NCBI GenBank assembly: GCA_002869855.2 | Contig: NEWQ02000052.1 | Location: forward strand, 1 to 46,674 | Source of the DNA: Nitrospira sp. CG24D | GTDB lineage: Bacteria; Nitrospirota; Nitrospiria; Nitrospirales; Nitrospiraceae | Length of the DNA: 46,674 nucleotides | Direction of reading: 5' to 3' | In this document: one piece after another, positions 29,094 through 37,399 of the stretch | How the letters are laid out: every line of letters starts with the position of its first letter | Numbering within the stretch: the first letter of the stretch is position 1 | Notes under the pieces: generated by a model | Seen by the model: the letters and a program-made list of their open reading frames with translations, nothing else | Told to the model about the DNA's origin: nothing | Database searches by the model: none | Program-made: the position numbers and the translations under genes

Positions 29094-30503
29094 ATGAACG
29101 TTCGTGAGGTGTTAGAGTTTGCGAAGAAGAACAAGGTTCAAGTGGTGGATCTGAAGTTTGTGGATCTCATCGGAACATGGCAGCATTTTACCATTCCGCT
29201 GGGGGAACTGACGGAGGATCTGTTCAAGGATGGCTCAGGCCTTGATGGCTCTTCGATCCGCGGATGGAAGGCGATCAACAACAGCGATATGCTGGTGGTG
29301 CCCGATCCCTCGACCGCCTGCATGGATCCGTTTTGCGCCGTGCCGACGCTGAGCTTGATCGGCAACGTGGTCGATCCGATCACCCGCGAGACCTACAATC
29401 GCGATCCCCGCTTCATCGCCCAGAAGGCGGAGAAGTATCTCCAGAGCACCAAGATCGGCGACACCTCCTATTGGGGGCCCGAAGCCGAATTCTTTATTTT
29501 CGATCACGCCCGCTACGACCAGACGAACCACAGCGGCTATTACTTCATCGATTCCGAAGAGGGCGTCTGGAACATGGGCCAGGAGGGCGTCAACCTGGGC
29601 GGGAAGATCCGCTCCAAGGAAGGCTACTTCCCGGTGGCGCCGACCGATACCCAGCAGGATATCCGCACCGAGATGATTCTGGAGATGGAGAAGGCCGGAA
29701 TCTCAATTGAAAAGCATCATCACGAAGTGGCCACGGCCGGTCAGGCGGAAATCGACATCCGCTTCGATTCGCTGGTCAAGACGGCCGACAAAATGATGAT
29801 GTACAAGTACATCGTCAAGAACGTCGCGCGCCGTCATGGCAAGACTGCGACCTTCATGCCAAAGCCGATTTTCGGCGACAACGGGTCGGGCATGCACACG
29901 CACCAGAGTATCTGGAAGGACGGCAAGCCGTTGTTCGCAGGTAAGGAGTACGCGGGCGTCTCGCAGATGTGTCTCCACTACATCGGCGGTATTCTCAAGC
30001 ATGCGCCGGCGCTTGCGGCGTTCACGAACCCGACGACGAATTCGTACAAGCGATTGACCCCCGGATTCGAAGCGCCGGTCTTGTTGGCCTACTCCAGCCG
30101 GAACCGGTCAGCGGGTATTCGCATCCCGATGTATTCACCGAGCCCCAAGGCGAAGCGGATCGAAGTGCGCTTTCCGGACCCCGGCGCCAATCCGTATCTG
30201 GCCTTTGCCGCGATGTTGATGGCGGGACTGGACGGGATTGAGAACAAGATCAATCCGGGTGATCCGGCCGAGAAGGATCTCTACGATCTCGAGGCGAAGG
30301 AAGCGGCCAAGATTAAGACCATGCCTGGCAGTCTTGATGAGGCGCTCAACAACCTCGAGAAGGATCACCAATTCCTGCTCAAGGGCGGGGTCTTTACGGA
30401 GGATCTGATCGAGGCCTGGATCGGGTACAAGCGCACGAAGGAAGTCGATACGATGCGGTTGCGTCCGCATCCGTATGAGTTCTACTTGTACTACGACATC
30501 TAG
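29094..30503 (+). CDS. glnA: Glutamine synthetase type I
   Basis: A 469-residue GSI. Motifs include [110 protein letters not shown] and the metal site [18 protein letters not shown]. Tyr397 in DLYDL corresponds to the adenylylation site of the GSI-beta class. It makes glutamine from glutamate and ammonium. No glnE is visible in the window. The ATG follows AAAGGAGGAGGGG. Codons between about 29300 and 29900 end in C more often than in adjacent genes, which may reflect high expression. The following ANTAR leader provides its 3' end. Confidence 0.98.
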   Translation: MNVREVLEFAKKNKVQVVDLKFVDLIGTWQHFTIPLGELTEDLFKDGSGLDGSSIRGWKAINNSDMLVVPDPSTACMDPFCAVPTLSLIGNVVDPITRETYNRDPRFIAQKAEKYLQSTKIGDTSYWGPEAEFFIFDHARYDQTNHSGYYFIDSEEGVWNMGQEGVNLGGKIRSKEGYFPVAPTDTQQDIRTEMILEMEKAGISIEKHHHEVATAGQAEIDIRFDSLVKTADKMMMYKYIVKNVARRHGKTATFMPKPIFGDNGSGMHTHQSIWKDGKPLFAGKEYAGVSQMCLHYIGGILKHAPALAAFTNPTTNSYKRLTPGFEAPVLLAYSSRNRSAGIRIPMYSPSPKAKRIEVRFPDPGANPYLAFAAMLMAGLDGIENKINPGDPAEKDLYDLEAKEAAKIKTMPGSLDEALNNLEKDHQFLLKGGVFTEDLIEAWIGYKRTKEVDTMRLRPHPYEFYLYYDI

Positions 30504-30532
30504 AGCGCTGTCGGCCTATTTGAAAGTATGGG

Positions 30533-30562
30533 TTGACGGTTGGGCCTGGAGCATGTTACAAG
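30533..30562 (+). promoter_or_regulatory. Promoter candidate for the nrt-cynS operon
   Basis: TTGACG (30533-30538), 18-bp spacer, TACAAG (30557-30562) preceded by TG one base upstream. The layout matches the amt promoter candidate at 21452-21481. Transcription would start just before the P1 hairpin at 30576. The interval 30504-30849 holds only this promoter and two leader units. Confidence 0.55.
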
Positions 30563-30575
30563 TCGACTACAAGCT

Positions 30576-30667
30576 GATTGAGGCAAAGGCGCCTCGGTCG
30601 AGGCTCTCGACATAAGGCAACGGACAAAGGCGTCCGTCATTCTGCAAAGAGTGGCGGACGCCTTTTT
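30576..30667 (+). promoter_or_regulatory. ANTAR-type two-hairpin antitermination leader, nrt operon (unit 1)
   Basis: P1 is a 9-bp stem (30576-30584 with 30591-30599; core GAGGC/GCCTC) closed by loop AAAGGC. P2 is CGGAC (30621-30625), loop AAAGGC, GTCCG (30632-30636), extended by one A-T pair. Both loops have A first and G fourth. The 5' arm of the terminator at 30626 starts in the P2 loop and uses its whole 3' arm, so P2 and terminator cannot form together. This is the best example of the motif in the window. The gene controlled would be the binding protein at 30850. Confidence 0.88.
30626..30667 (+). terminator. Conditional terminator of nrt leader unit 1
   Basis: AAAGGCGTCCGTCATTCT (30626-30643) pairs with the segment 30648-30665 through 18 positions including two G-U pairs. 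The loop is a GCAA tetraloop and TTTTT (30663-30667) ends it. It overlaps P2. It also serves as the likely 3' end of glnA transcripts. Confidence 0.88.
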
Positions 30668-30680
30668 AATTTCTGAGCCA

Positions 30681-30794
30681 GTGAGGCTTCTTCGTCGAAG
30701 CCTCGCACGTAGAGGCAGGTCGTGGCAGACCTGTCGTGAGGTGGACAAAGGCGTCCCTTCTCCCGCGAGGGAGGGGGACGCCTTTTGTGTTTTT
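30681..30794 (+). promoter_or_regulatory. Second hairpin/terminator unit in the nrt leader
   Basis: Three hairpins follow unit 1. One is GTGAGGCTTC/GAAGCCTCGC (30681-30706, loop TTCGTC). The next is GGCAGGTC/GACCTGTC (30714-30735, loop GTGGCA). The last is GGAC (30743-30746), loop AAAGGC, GTCC (30753-30756). The last has the A1/G4 hexaloop and overlaps a terminator, as P2 does. The two upstream hairpins have six-base loops with G fourth but lack A first, so a P1 partner here is uncertain. The result is two terminators in series before one operon. Confidence 0.7.
30747..30794 (+). terminator. Conditional terminator of nrt leader unit 2
   Basis: AAAGGCGTCCC (30747-30757) pairs with GGGACGCCTTT (30775-30785). 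An inner CTCCC/GGGAG stem is capped by a GCGA tetraloop, and TTTTGTGTTTTT follows. It shares its 5' arm with the P2-like hairpin at 30743. Confidence 0.82.
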
Positions 30795-30849
30795 AGGGCG
30801 GTGCCACCGGGTGGTCGATTACCGGACTCACAAACCGAAAGGGTGAAAT

Positions 30850-32181
30850 ATGACAGCGATGGGGAACGGCAACATAGGTGCAGTAAAGAATGGGGATGAG
30901 CCGGCGGCCTCGCGGGAATCCAGTCCGCAGCATTTCAATACGGCCATCGAGCGCGCGGTAGCCGGAGCGGTCCTGCAGGCCGCGGATCCAACCAGGCGTC
31001 GACTGCTTGCACAGCTTGGGGCCGTCGCGCTGACGGCGCTCATCGCCGACGTGTTTCCGCTCGCTCGGCTGGTCGCCTTCGCGGAAGAGTCCGGCGGGAA
31101 ACCGGAAAAGAAAGATCTGAGCATCGGCTTCATTCCGATCACCTGCGCCACGCCGATCATCATGGCGGAACCACTGGGGTTCTATAAGAAGTATGGTCTG
31201 AATGCGTCCGTCAAACGAGCGGCCGGATGGGCGATGATCAGAGATTGGGCGATCAACGGGGAAGTCGACGCGGCACATATGCTGACGCCAATGCCATTGG
31301 CGATTTCGATGGGCGTCGGATCGGTTCCTAAGCCGTTCTACATGCCGACCGTCGAAAACATCAATGGGCAGGCCATTACCCTGCATATCAAGCACAAGAA
31401 TGTGAAGACAGCCGCCGATATGAAAGGTTTTCGGTTCTGTGTCCCGTTCGATTTCTCGATGCACAACTATCTGCTTCGTTACTACTTGGCTGAAGGAGGA
31501 GTGCACCCCGATAAGGACGTCCAGATTCGTGTGGTCCCTCCGCCCGAAATGGTGGCTAATTTGAAGGCCGGTAATGTCGATGGATATCTGGCCCCCGATC
31601 CCTTTAACCAACGGGCGGTCTACGAAAACGCGGGATTCATTTTTAAGCTTTCCAAGGAGATCTGGGACCGGCATCCCTGTTGCGCTTTCACGGTGTCGCA
31701 GGAGTTCGCGACCAAGTATCCGAACACATATCATGCACTGTTCAGAGCGATCGTGGATGCGACGCACTATGCGTCCGATCCGGCACATCGCAAAGAAATC
31801 GCCGCGGCGATCGCTCCGACGAACTACCTGAATCAGCCGGTCACGGTGCTCGAACAGGTCTTGACGGGCACCTATGCCGACGGGCTCGGGAGTATCAAGA
31901 AGGAGCCGAGCCGGATCGACTTCGACCCCTATCCGTGGCACTCCATGGCGATCTGGATTCTCACGCAAATGAAGCGCTGGGGGCATCTGAAGGGCGAGGT
32001 GAATTACAAGTCGGTGGCCGAACAAGTGTATCGGGCGGCAGACTGCGACCGTATCGCAAAGGAGTTGGGGTATCCGACTCATCAGGCGACGACGATGAAG
32101 CACGTCATTATGGGGAAGGAGTTCGATCCATCCAATCCTGAGGCCTATGTAAAGGGATTCTCAATCCATAGCATGGCATGA
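30850..32181 (+). CDS. NrtA/CynA-family ABC transporter substrate-binding protein
   Basis: A 443-residue protein. A twin-arginine signal (TRRRLLAQLGAVALTALIAD, about residues 44-63) follows an unusually long 43-residue cytoplasmic lead. The mature part resembles nitrate-binding NrtA and relatives: LSIGFIPITCATPIIMAEPL, GFYKKYGLNASVKRAAGWA, NGEVDAAHMLTPMPLAISMG, FCVPFDFSMHNYLLRYYLAE and APDPFNQRAVYENAGFIF. The same family binds nitrate, nitrite, cyanate or bicarbonate. With a permease, an ATPase and cyanase directly downstream, cyanate or nitrate/nitrite is the likely ligand; sequence alone does not decide. The ATG follows AAAGGG. Confidence 0.9.
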   Translation: MTAMGNGNIGAVKNGDEPAASRESSPQHFNTAIERAVAGAVLQAADPTRRRLLAQLGAVALTALIADVFPLARLVAFAEESGGKPEKKDLSIGFIPITCATPIIMAEPLGFYKKYGLNASVKRAAGWAMIRDWAINGEVDAAHMLTPMPLAISMGVGSVPKPFYMPTVENINGQAITLHIKHKNVKTAADMKGFRFCVPFDFSMHNYLLRYYLAEGGVHPDKDVQIRVVPPPEMVANLKAGNVDGYLAPDPFNQRAVYENAGFIFKLSKEIWDRHPCCAFTVSQEFATKYPNTYHALFRAIVDATHYASDPAHRKEIAAAIAPTNYLNQPVTVLEQVLTGTYADGLGSIKKEPSRIDFDPYPWHSMAIWILTQMKRWGHLKGEVNYKSVAEQVYRAADCDRIAKELGYPTHQATTMKHVIMGKEFDPSNPEAYVKGFSIHSMA

Positions 32182-32194
32182 AGGGGGTCATTAC

Positions 32195-33187
32195 ATGGAG
32201 GTCGGCATGTCTGCTGAGACGGTAGGGACTGAAGATTCGTCGGTAGGGAACGAAACAGGAAGCGCTCGGTCTGCACTGAAGCCAACAAAAATGCGGATGA
32301 TGGCCGGTCAAGCGGCAGGTAGTCCGTGGATGATCACGGTGTTTCTGGCGGTCGTCTTTCTGCTCGCATGGCATCTGGTAACCCTGAGGGCGGCGTTCGA
32401 TGGGAAAGGGTTGACCGAAGAACAATTGCAGATGATGGAATTCAACGGAGACATCGTTCGCTCTCCGGACGGAACATACCTCTGGAATCCAGAGAAGGAA
32501 AAGGTGAAGGGGATTCCCGGTCCCCTCGCGGTCATGGAGAAAGCCCGGGAAGAACTCAGCGACGCCTTTGTGATAAAGGGCACCAACGATCATGGGATCG
32601 GCTACCTCGTATTCTATACGGTCTCACGATTCGGAGCAGGCTTTCTGGCTGCGTCCGCGGTGGCGGTCGTCTTGGGTGTCTTCCTGGGGCTCAACAAGGT
32701 GCTCTTCAAGGCAGTGAACCCGTTCATCCAGATCTTGAAACCGATTTCACCGCTGGCCTGGATGCCGCTCCTGTTGTATACGGTCAAAGATCCGAAATGG
32801 ACGGCGATCCTGGTGGTTTTCATGGCGGCGCTCTGGCCGACGCTGGCGACGACGGCGTTTGGGGTCAATTCGCTGCGGAAAGACTATTTGCACGTGGCGG
32901 CCATTCTCCAGCTCTCCTGGCCTAAGCGCCTCTTCAAGGTCATTCTTCCCGGCGCGGCTCCGACGATCGTCAACGGTCTGCGCATTTCGTTCGGGAGTGC
33001 TTTGGTGGCGGTGGTCCCGGCAGAGATGCTGCTGGGTGAGTTGGGGGTCGGGTATTTGAGCTGGATCGAGTGGAATAACCTGGACATCTCCGGCGTCATC
33101 TTCGCCATTCTCGTCGTCGGCTGTGTCGGCGTCATCTTGGACTCAGGATTCAATAAGTTGGCCGGGCTCGTCACCTATCAGGAGTAA
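32195..33187 (+). CDS. NrtB/CynB-family ABC transporter permease
   Basis: A 330-residue inner-membrane permease of the nitrate/sulfonate/taurine type. An N-terminal helix (MITVFLAVVFLLAWHLV) and a periplasmic segment precede the BPD-type permease core (GAGFLAASAVAVVLGVFLGL, FIQILKPISPLAWMPLLLYT). The EAA-like loop follows, with LPGAAPTIVNGLRISFGSAL, and then VPAEMLLGELGVGYLSWIEW. A second start at 32207 (MSAETVG) has GGAGG 5 nt upstream and may be the true one. It lies 13 bp after the binding protein and 3 bp before the ATPase gene. Confidence 0.92.
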   Translation: MEVGMSAETVGTEDSSVGNETGSARSALKPTKMRMMAGQAAGSPWMITVFLAVVFLLAWHLVTLRAAFDGKGLTEEQLQMMEFNGDIVRSPDGTYLWNPEKEKVKGIPGPLAVMEKAREELSDAFVIKGTNDHGIGYLVFYTVSRFGAGFLAASAVAVVLGVFLGLNKVLFKAVNPFIQILKPISPLAWMPLLLYTVKDPKWTAILVVFMAALWPTLATTAFGVNSLRKDYLHVAAILQLSWPKRLFKVILPGAAPTIVNGLRISFGSALVAVVPAEMLLGELGVGYLSWIEWNNLDISGVIFAILVVGCVGVILDSGFNKLAGLVTYQE

Positions 33188-33190
33188 CTC

Positions 33191-34042
33191 ATGCCATACC
33201 TGCAAATTGACCATGCCAGCAAGTCGTTCCCCAGCCATACGGGGGAGGGAGAGGTGTGCATTTTCAACGACGTCACGATCAAGATTGAACAAGGCGAATT
33301 TGTCACCGTCATCGGGCATTCGGGCTGCGGCAAGAGCACGCTGCTGAACATCATCGCGGGATTGGATACGGCGTCCGAAGGGGGCGTCATCCTGGAGGGA
33401 AAAGAGGTGGTGGGGCCGGGGCTCGATCGGATGGTGGTGTTTCAAAACTTTTCGTTGATGCCGTGGATGACGGTGTTTGAGAACATTGCGTTGGCGGTCC
33501 GGTCGGCGTATCCGGGTTGGAGCCAGAACCAGGTGGCGGATCATGTGAACAAGTACATCGCGCTGGTCGGGCTCAAGGGCGCGGAGACGAAACGTCCGAC
33601 GGCCTTATCCGGGGGAATGAAACAACGGGTCGGCCTGGCGCGCGCGTTCTCGATCGAACCGAAAGTGTTGTTGCTGGATGAGCCCTTTGCACAAATCGAT
33701 GCGCTGACGAGGGGGGTCATTCAAGAGGAGTTGATCCAGATGTGGAATGCTTCGCGGAATACCGTGTTCATGGTCACGCATGATGTGGATGAAGCAATCC
33801 TATTGTCCGACCGCATCCTGTTAATGACGAACGGGCCTTCGGCGCGTGTCGGTGAGATCGTGGAAGTCTCGATTCCTCGGCCGCGCTCGCGTGAATCCGT
33901 CATCGAACATCCGCACTACTATAAGATCCGCAACCATGTTATTCACTTTCTCGTTCGCCATGCGGCGCATGTCGGGCGCGGGAGCGGAGAGTCCGCCGCC
34001 GGCGGGAACGGAGACGGACCGGTGTTGGTGAAGTTTTCGTGA
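33191..34042 (+). CDS. NrtD/CynD-family ABC transporter ATPase
   Basis: A 283-residue ATPase with Walker A GHSGCGKST, Q-loop VVFQNFSLMPWMTVFENIAL, signature LSGGMKQRVGLARAF, Walker B VLLLDEPFAQIDALTR and H-loop MVTHDVDEAILLSDR. The 'LMPWMTV' segment is typical of the nitrate/cyanate/taurine importers. It ends in a Gly-rich tail and has no fused substrate-binding domain, so it is NrtD-like rather than NrtC-like. It energises the permease encoded upstream. Cyanase follows after 64 bp. Confidence 0.93.
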   Translation: MPYLQIDHASKSFPSHTGEGEVCIFNDVTIKIEQGEFVTVIGHSGCGKSTLLNIIAGLDTASEGGVILEGKEVVGPGLDRMVVFQNFSLMPWMTVFENIALAVRSAYPGWSQNQVADHVNKYIALVGLKGAETKRPTALSGGMKQRVGLARAFSIEPKVLLLDEPFAQIDALTRGVIQEELIQMWNASRNTVFMVTHDVDEAILLSDRILLMTNGPSARVGEIVEVSIPRPRSRESVIEHPHYYKIRNHVIHFLVRHAAHVGRGSGESAAGGNGDGPVLVKFS

Positions 34043-34106
34043 CAAATCCGGAATAAGAAGAAGAGCATCGGGCAGGTACCCCCCCCAAACTAGAAGGAGG
34101 ACAGAG

Positions 34107-34547
34107 ATGGAAAAGGACGAGGTTCGGAAGGCGATCAAGGCGAAGCGGTTGGCCAAGAAGGTGACGATTGCCGAGGTCGCCAAAACGGTGGGAAAGAATC
34201 CGACTTTTGTCGCGGCGGCGTTGAACGGAAATCATAAATTCACAGCCGATGAAGCAAAGAAAATCGGCGATTTGATCGGCCTTGATGCCGAGCTGACCGC
34301 ATCGCTCAGCAAGTTTCCGGTACGCACGGACTTCCCTAATACAACAGACCCCTTCAAGTACCGCCTGTTGGAGATTATCGGAGTCTACGGGGATTCGTTG
34401 CGGGAGCAGGCGAATGAAATGTTCGGCGACGGGATCATGAGCGCGATCGACTATACGATGGAGATGGAAAAGGTGACGGGGAGTCAGGGCGAAGCCCGCT
34501 GCAAAATTACGCTGAACGGAAAGTGGCTCGAATATAAAACGTTCTAG
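34107..34547 (+). CDS. cynS: Cyanate hydratase (cyanase)
   Basis: A 146-residue cyanase with an N-terminal HTH-like domain (VTIAEVAKTVGKNPTFVAAA) and the catalytic C-terminal domain (DPFKYRLLEIIGVYGDSLRE, FGDGIMSAIDYTMEMEKV). The active-site residues align as Arg86, Glu89 and Ser112 (Arg96, Glu99, Ser122 in E. coli). The enzyme forms a decamer and converts cyanate plus bicarbonate to ammonium and CO2 (via carbamate). ATG follows AAGGAGG. Its position after an NrtABD-like importer matches cyanobacterial cynABDS clusters and suggests cyanate as a nitrogen source. It is followed directly by the third leader. Confidence 0.97.
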   Translation: MEKDEVRKAIKAKRLAKKVTIAEVAKTVGKNPTFVAAALNGNHKFTADEAKKIGDLIGLDAELTASLSKFPVRTDFPNTTDPFKYRLLEIIGVYGDSLREQANEMFGDGIMSAIDYTMEMEKVTGSQGEARCKITLNGKWLEYKTF

Positions 34548-34566
34548 GGACTCTCTGAGCCTGGGT

Positions 34567-34674
34567 CTGGCGCGGGAACAACGACGTTCCTGCCAGGTTG
34601 AAATAGCGAGCGCTGGAAAGCGGACAATGGCGTCCGTCTCCTATTCGGGAAGACGGGCGCCATTGTGCGTTTTT
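34567..34674 (+). promoter_or_regulatory. ANTAR-type two-hairpin antitermination leader, nirC-nirA operon
   Basis: P1 has core GGGAAC (34574-34579), loop AACGAC, GTTCCT (34586-34591), with further pairing CTGG/CCAG outside. P2 is CGGAC (34621-34625), loop AATGGC, GTCCG (34632-34636). Both loops have A first and G fourth. The terminator from 34625 reuses the last stem base, loop and 3' arm of P2. It lies between cynS and nirC with no strong promoter seen, so it may control readthrough from the upstream genes. Confidence 0.85.
34625..34674 (+). terminator. Conditional terminator of the nirC leader
   Basis: CAATGGCGTCCGTCT (34625-34639) pairs with AGACGGGCGCCATTG (34651-34665), 15 positions with one G-U pair, followed by TGCGTTTTT (T-run 34670-34674). 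It overlaps P2. Confidence 0.86.
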
Positions 34675-34701
34675 GATTCAGTGACGATCAAGGAGGAGTC
34701 G

Positions 34702-35529
34702 ATGTATACGACGGATCATGAACGGATTGCATCGTTGGCGGCGAAGAAACATCGGTTTCTGGAGGTCTCGCTGGCGCGCTATCTCATCCTCGCGGCTCTG
34801 GCGGGAGTCTATGTGGGATTCGGCATCGCGTTGATTTTCAGCCTCGGCGGGCCGTTGGCCACGGCCGGATCGCCGATGCTGAAGCTGGTGATGGGCGTGT
34901 CGTTCGGGATCGCCCTGACATTGGTGATCTTCGCCGGATCGGAATTGTTTACCGGCAATAACATGACCGGAGTCATCAGCGGGCTGTCGCGCAGCCTCAC
35001 CTGGGGCCAAGTGGTGCAGCTCAACGTCTGGTCCTGGTTCGGCAACCTCGTCGGCTCACTGGCGCTGGCCTGGTTGGTCGTCCAATCGGGCGTCCTGTCC
35101 AAGGGGCCGCAAGCCGACCTGATCGGAAATGTGGCGGCCATGAAAATGTCGCTGCCGGCGTGGGAGCTGTTCCTCCGGGGGCTTCTGTGTAACTGGCTCG
35201 TCTGTCTGGCGGTCTGGACATCCGGGCGGACGACGAACGATGCGGCCAAGATCATGCTGATCTTCTGGTGCCTGTTCGCCTTCATCGGCACCGGGTTCGA
35301 GCATAGCGTCGCGAATCAATCGTTCCTCGGCATGGCGTTGTTTCTGCCCCATGGGGACGCCGTCAGTTGGATGGGCTACTGGTACAACCAGTTCTATGTC
35401 GTATTGGGAAACATCGTCGGCGGCGGGCTGTTCGTCGGTGGTCTGTATTGGCTCGCGAGTCCCTATACCGTCGCCGGTATTGAGCCAAGGGAATTGCCGC
35501 GGGTCGTTCCGGCCAGGGAGGCCTGCTGA
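34702..35529 (+). CDS. nirC: Formate/nitrite transporter family protein (NirC-like)
   Basis: From the ATG at 34702 (AAGGAGGAG upstream) the protein has 275 residues with six predicted helices and FNT-family motifs: YVGFGIALIFSLGG, ELFTGNNMTGVISGLSRSLT, FLRGLLCNWLVCLAVWTSGR, GTGFEHSVANQSFLGMALFL and VLGNIVGGGLFVGGLYWLA. An in-frame upstream ATG at 34627 lies inside the terminator hairpin and is not the start. FNT pentamers carry formate or nitrite. Its place before nirA argues for nitrite uptake to feed assimilation. Confidence 0.92.
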   Translation: MYTTDHERIASLAAKKHRFLEVSLARYLILAALAGVYVGFGIALIFSLGGPLATAGSPMLKLVMGVSFGIALTLVIFAGSELFTGNNMTGVISGLSRSLTWGQVVQLNVWSWFGNLVGSLALAWLVVQSGVLSKGPQADLIGNVAAMKMSLPAWELFLRGLLCNWLVCLAVWTSGRTTNDAAKIMLIFWCLFAFIGTGFEHSVANQSFLGMALFLPHGDAVSWMGYWYNQFYVVLGNIVGGGLFVGGLYWLASPYTVAGIEPRELPRVVPAREAC

Positions 35530-35559
35530 ATCCGGGATTCAACAAGAGAGGAGGGAGCC

Positions 35560-35778
35560 ATGGCGACGTCACATGATCGGGCCGTCATCTCGAATGAGAA
35601 TAGTGTGGTACAACGGCTGCGTGAATGCGGCGCGAGTTCGTTCGAAGACCTGGCCCGGCTGCCAGGGCTAGACTGGGTCACGGTGTTCTCAGTGGTCGAC
35701 CGGCTCAATCGTACAGGCCTCGTGGTGCTCACACGAACCGGGGCCGATTACCGTGTGTCATTGGAGAAGGGAACATGA
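35560..35778 (+). CDS. Small winged-helix protein coupled to nirA
   Basis: A 72-residue protein with the winged-HTH pattern VVQRLRECGASSFEDLARLP (helices 1-2), DWVTVFSVVDRLNRTGLVVL (recognition helix and strand) and TRTGADYRVSL (wing). No effector domain is present. The ATG follows GAGAGGAGGGAGCC, and its stop overlaps the nirA start (ATGA). It could be a local DNA- or RNA-binding regulator or a small partner of NirA. I know no named family for it. Confidence 0.75.
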   Translation: MATSHDRAVISNENSVVQRLRECGASSFEDLARLPGLDWVTVFSVVDRLNRTGLVVLTRTGADYRVSLEKGT

Positions 35779-37337
35779 ATAAGATCGAGGTCATCAAGAC
35801 GGAGCGCGACGGGTTGGCGGTGAAGGAGATGATCGCCCAGTACGCCAAAACGGGATGGGAGTCGATCCCGGAGGCCGATATCCAGCGGCTCAAGTGGTAT
35901 GGCCTCTTTCTACGGAATCCAACGCCTGGTTTGTTTATGATCCGAGTGCGGATTCCCGGGGGACAGACCACGTCGTATCAATTGCGGGCCCTGGCCGAGA
36001 TCGCCTCGACCTATGGCAATGGAGTCTTGGATTTGACCACCAGACAACAGGTCCAACTCCGGAACATCAAGATCGAAGACGTGCCGGCCGTCTTTGCCCG
36101 GATGGACGGGGTCGGACTGACCTCCATGCAAACCGGCATGGACAATGTCCGCAACGTCATGACCTGTGCCATCTCCGGCTTCAACCCGGACGAGGTCGTC
36201 GAGACAACGGCGCTGGTGCGGGCGATCAACGAAGAGATTCTCGGCAACCCGGCCTACTCCAATCTTCCGCGGAAGCTGAATGTGGCGGTGACCGGCTGTC
36301 CGCATAACTGCGTGCATATGGAAACGCAAGACCTTGCGCTCGTGCCGGCGCACTATGATCTGGGACATGACCGTTGTGCGGGATTCAATGTGCTCGTGGG
36401 CGGCAAGCTGGGGTCGGGCGGCTATCGGATCGCCACGCCGCTGGAGGTGTTCGTCAATCCGACCGAGGCGTTGGCTGTGTGCCGCGCGATTCTGGAAATC
36501 TATCGCGATCATGGGCCGCGGGAGAGTCGCACACAAGCCCGTCTCGCGTTCTTGATCGAGGAATGGGGCGAAGCCCGATTCCGCGCCGAAGTCGAAACCC
36601 GTGTGGGCAAACGGCTCGCGTCGGCCGGAATAGATGCCCGGAAAACGGGCGAGCAAGACCATGTCGGGATCTTCCGTCAACGGCAACAGGGGATGAACTA
36701 CGCGGGACTGAAAGTGCTTGTCGGGCGGATCAAGGCAGCGGATCTCGTGAAGGTCCTGAGCCTGGCAGAGAAGTATGGAAACGGGGAGGTCAGGATTACA
36801 CCGGGCCAAGCGCTGATCATTCCCAATATCAGCGATCGGACCGTCGGGGATCTGGCGGATGAGCCGCTCCTAAAGCAATTCGCCTATAATCCTTCCGCTC
36901 TCTATAAGGGGCTGGTGAGCTGCGTCGGCAGCGACTACTGCAATCTGGCGGTGATCGAAAGCAAGGGGCGGGCGGTCGCGGTGGCCAAGGCGCTTGAGGG
37001 GCGGCTGGGCAGCTCGCTCAAGCCGATTACCATGCACTGGTCCGGCTGCCCCGCGAGTTGCGGCAATCACCTGGTCGCCGATGTGGGGTTGCTGGGGAAA
37101 AAGGCCAAAATCGACGGGAAGGTCGTCGAGGCGGTCGATATTTACGTCGGCGGCCGCTCGGGGCCTGATCCGAAGCTGGCGGTCAAAATTATGGAAGACG
37201 TGCCTTGCGACAAGCTTCCCGCGGTGCTTGAAGGCCTGTTGCCCTATCACACACGGGAGAAGATGCACCGTGTCCGGGGGGGCGGAGCCAGGAAAGTTCT
37301 GATGGGAAAAGAAACAAATATTTCGCCTGCGGCGTAG
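35775..37337 (+). CDS. nirA: Assimilatory (ferredoxin-type) nitrite reductase
   Basis: A 520-residue siroheme/[4Fe-4S] reductase made of two ferredoxin-like/siroheme half repeats. Seen are LKWYGLFLRNPTPGLFMIRV, LDLTTRQQVQLRNIKIEDVP, the siroheme segment TGCPHNCVHMETQDLALVPA, and the cluster cysteines Cys383 and Cys389 (CVGSDYC) with Cys425 and Cys429 (SGCPASCG). It reduces nitrite to ammonium with six electrons from ferredoxin. It could be a sulfite reductase relative, but neighbouring nirC and nitrogen genes favour nitrite. The start is the ATG overlapping the stop of the winged-helix gene, which gives the usual N-terminal length. Confidence 0.93.
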   Translation: MNKIEVIKTERDGLAVKEMIAQYAKTGWESIPEADIQRLKWYGLFLRNPTPGLFMIRVRIPGGQTTSYQLRALAEIASTYGNGVLDLTTRQQVQLRNIKIEDVPAVFARMDGVGLTSMQTGMDNVRNVMTCAISGFNPDEVVETTALVRAINEEILGNPAYSNLPRKLNVAVTGCPHNCVHMETQDLALVPAHYDLGHDRCAGFNVLVGGKLGSGGYRIATPLEVFVNPTEALAVCRAILEIYRDHGPRESRTQARLAFLIEEWGEARFRAEVETRVGKRLASAGIDARKTGEQDHVGIFRQRQQGMNYAGLKVLVGRIKAADLVKVLSLAEKYGNGEVRITPGQALIIPNISDRTVGDLADEPLLKQFAYNPSALYKGLVSCVGSDYCNLAVIESKGRAVAVAKALEGRLGSSLKPITMHWSGCPASCGNHLVADVGLLGKKAKIDGKVVEAVDIYVGGRSGPDPKLAVKIMEDVPCDKLPAVLEGLLPYHTREKMHRVRGGGARKVLMGKETNISPAA

Positions 37338-37399
37338 GGGGAGGCTTGAGGCTGCGCCGCGCATGCGATATTCTCGGCGTACCACGCAGGAGGGACCAG

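Noticed and set aside
30793..32103. A 436-codon open frame on the minus strand opposite the NrtA-like gene
   Set aside because: It mirrors a clearly coding gene with recognised family motifs; the composition is rich in His and Arg as expected for a shadow frame, and it has no start signal.
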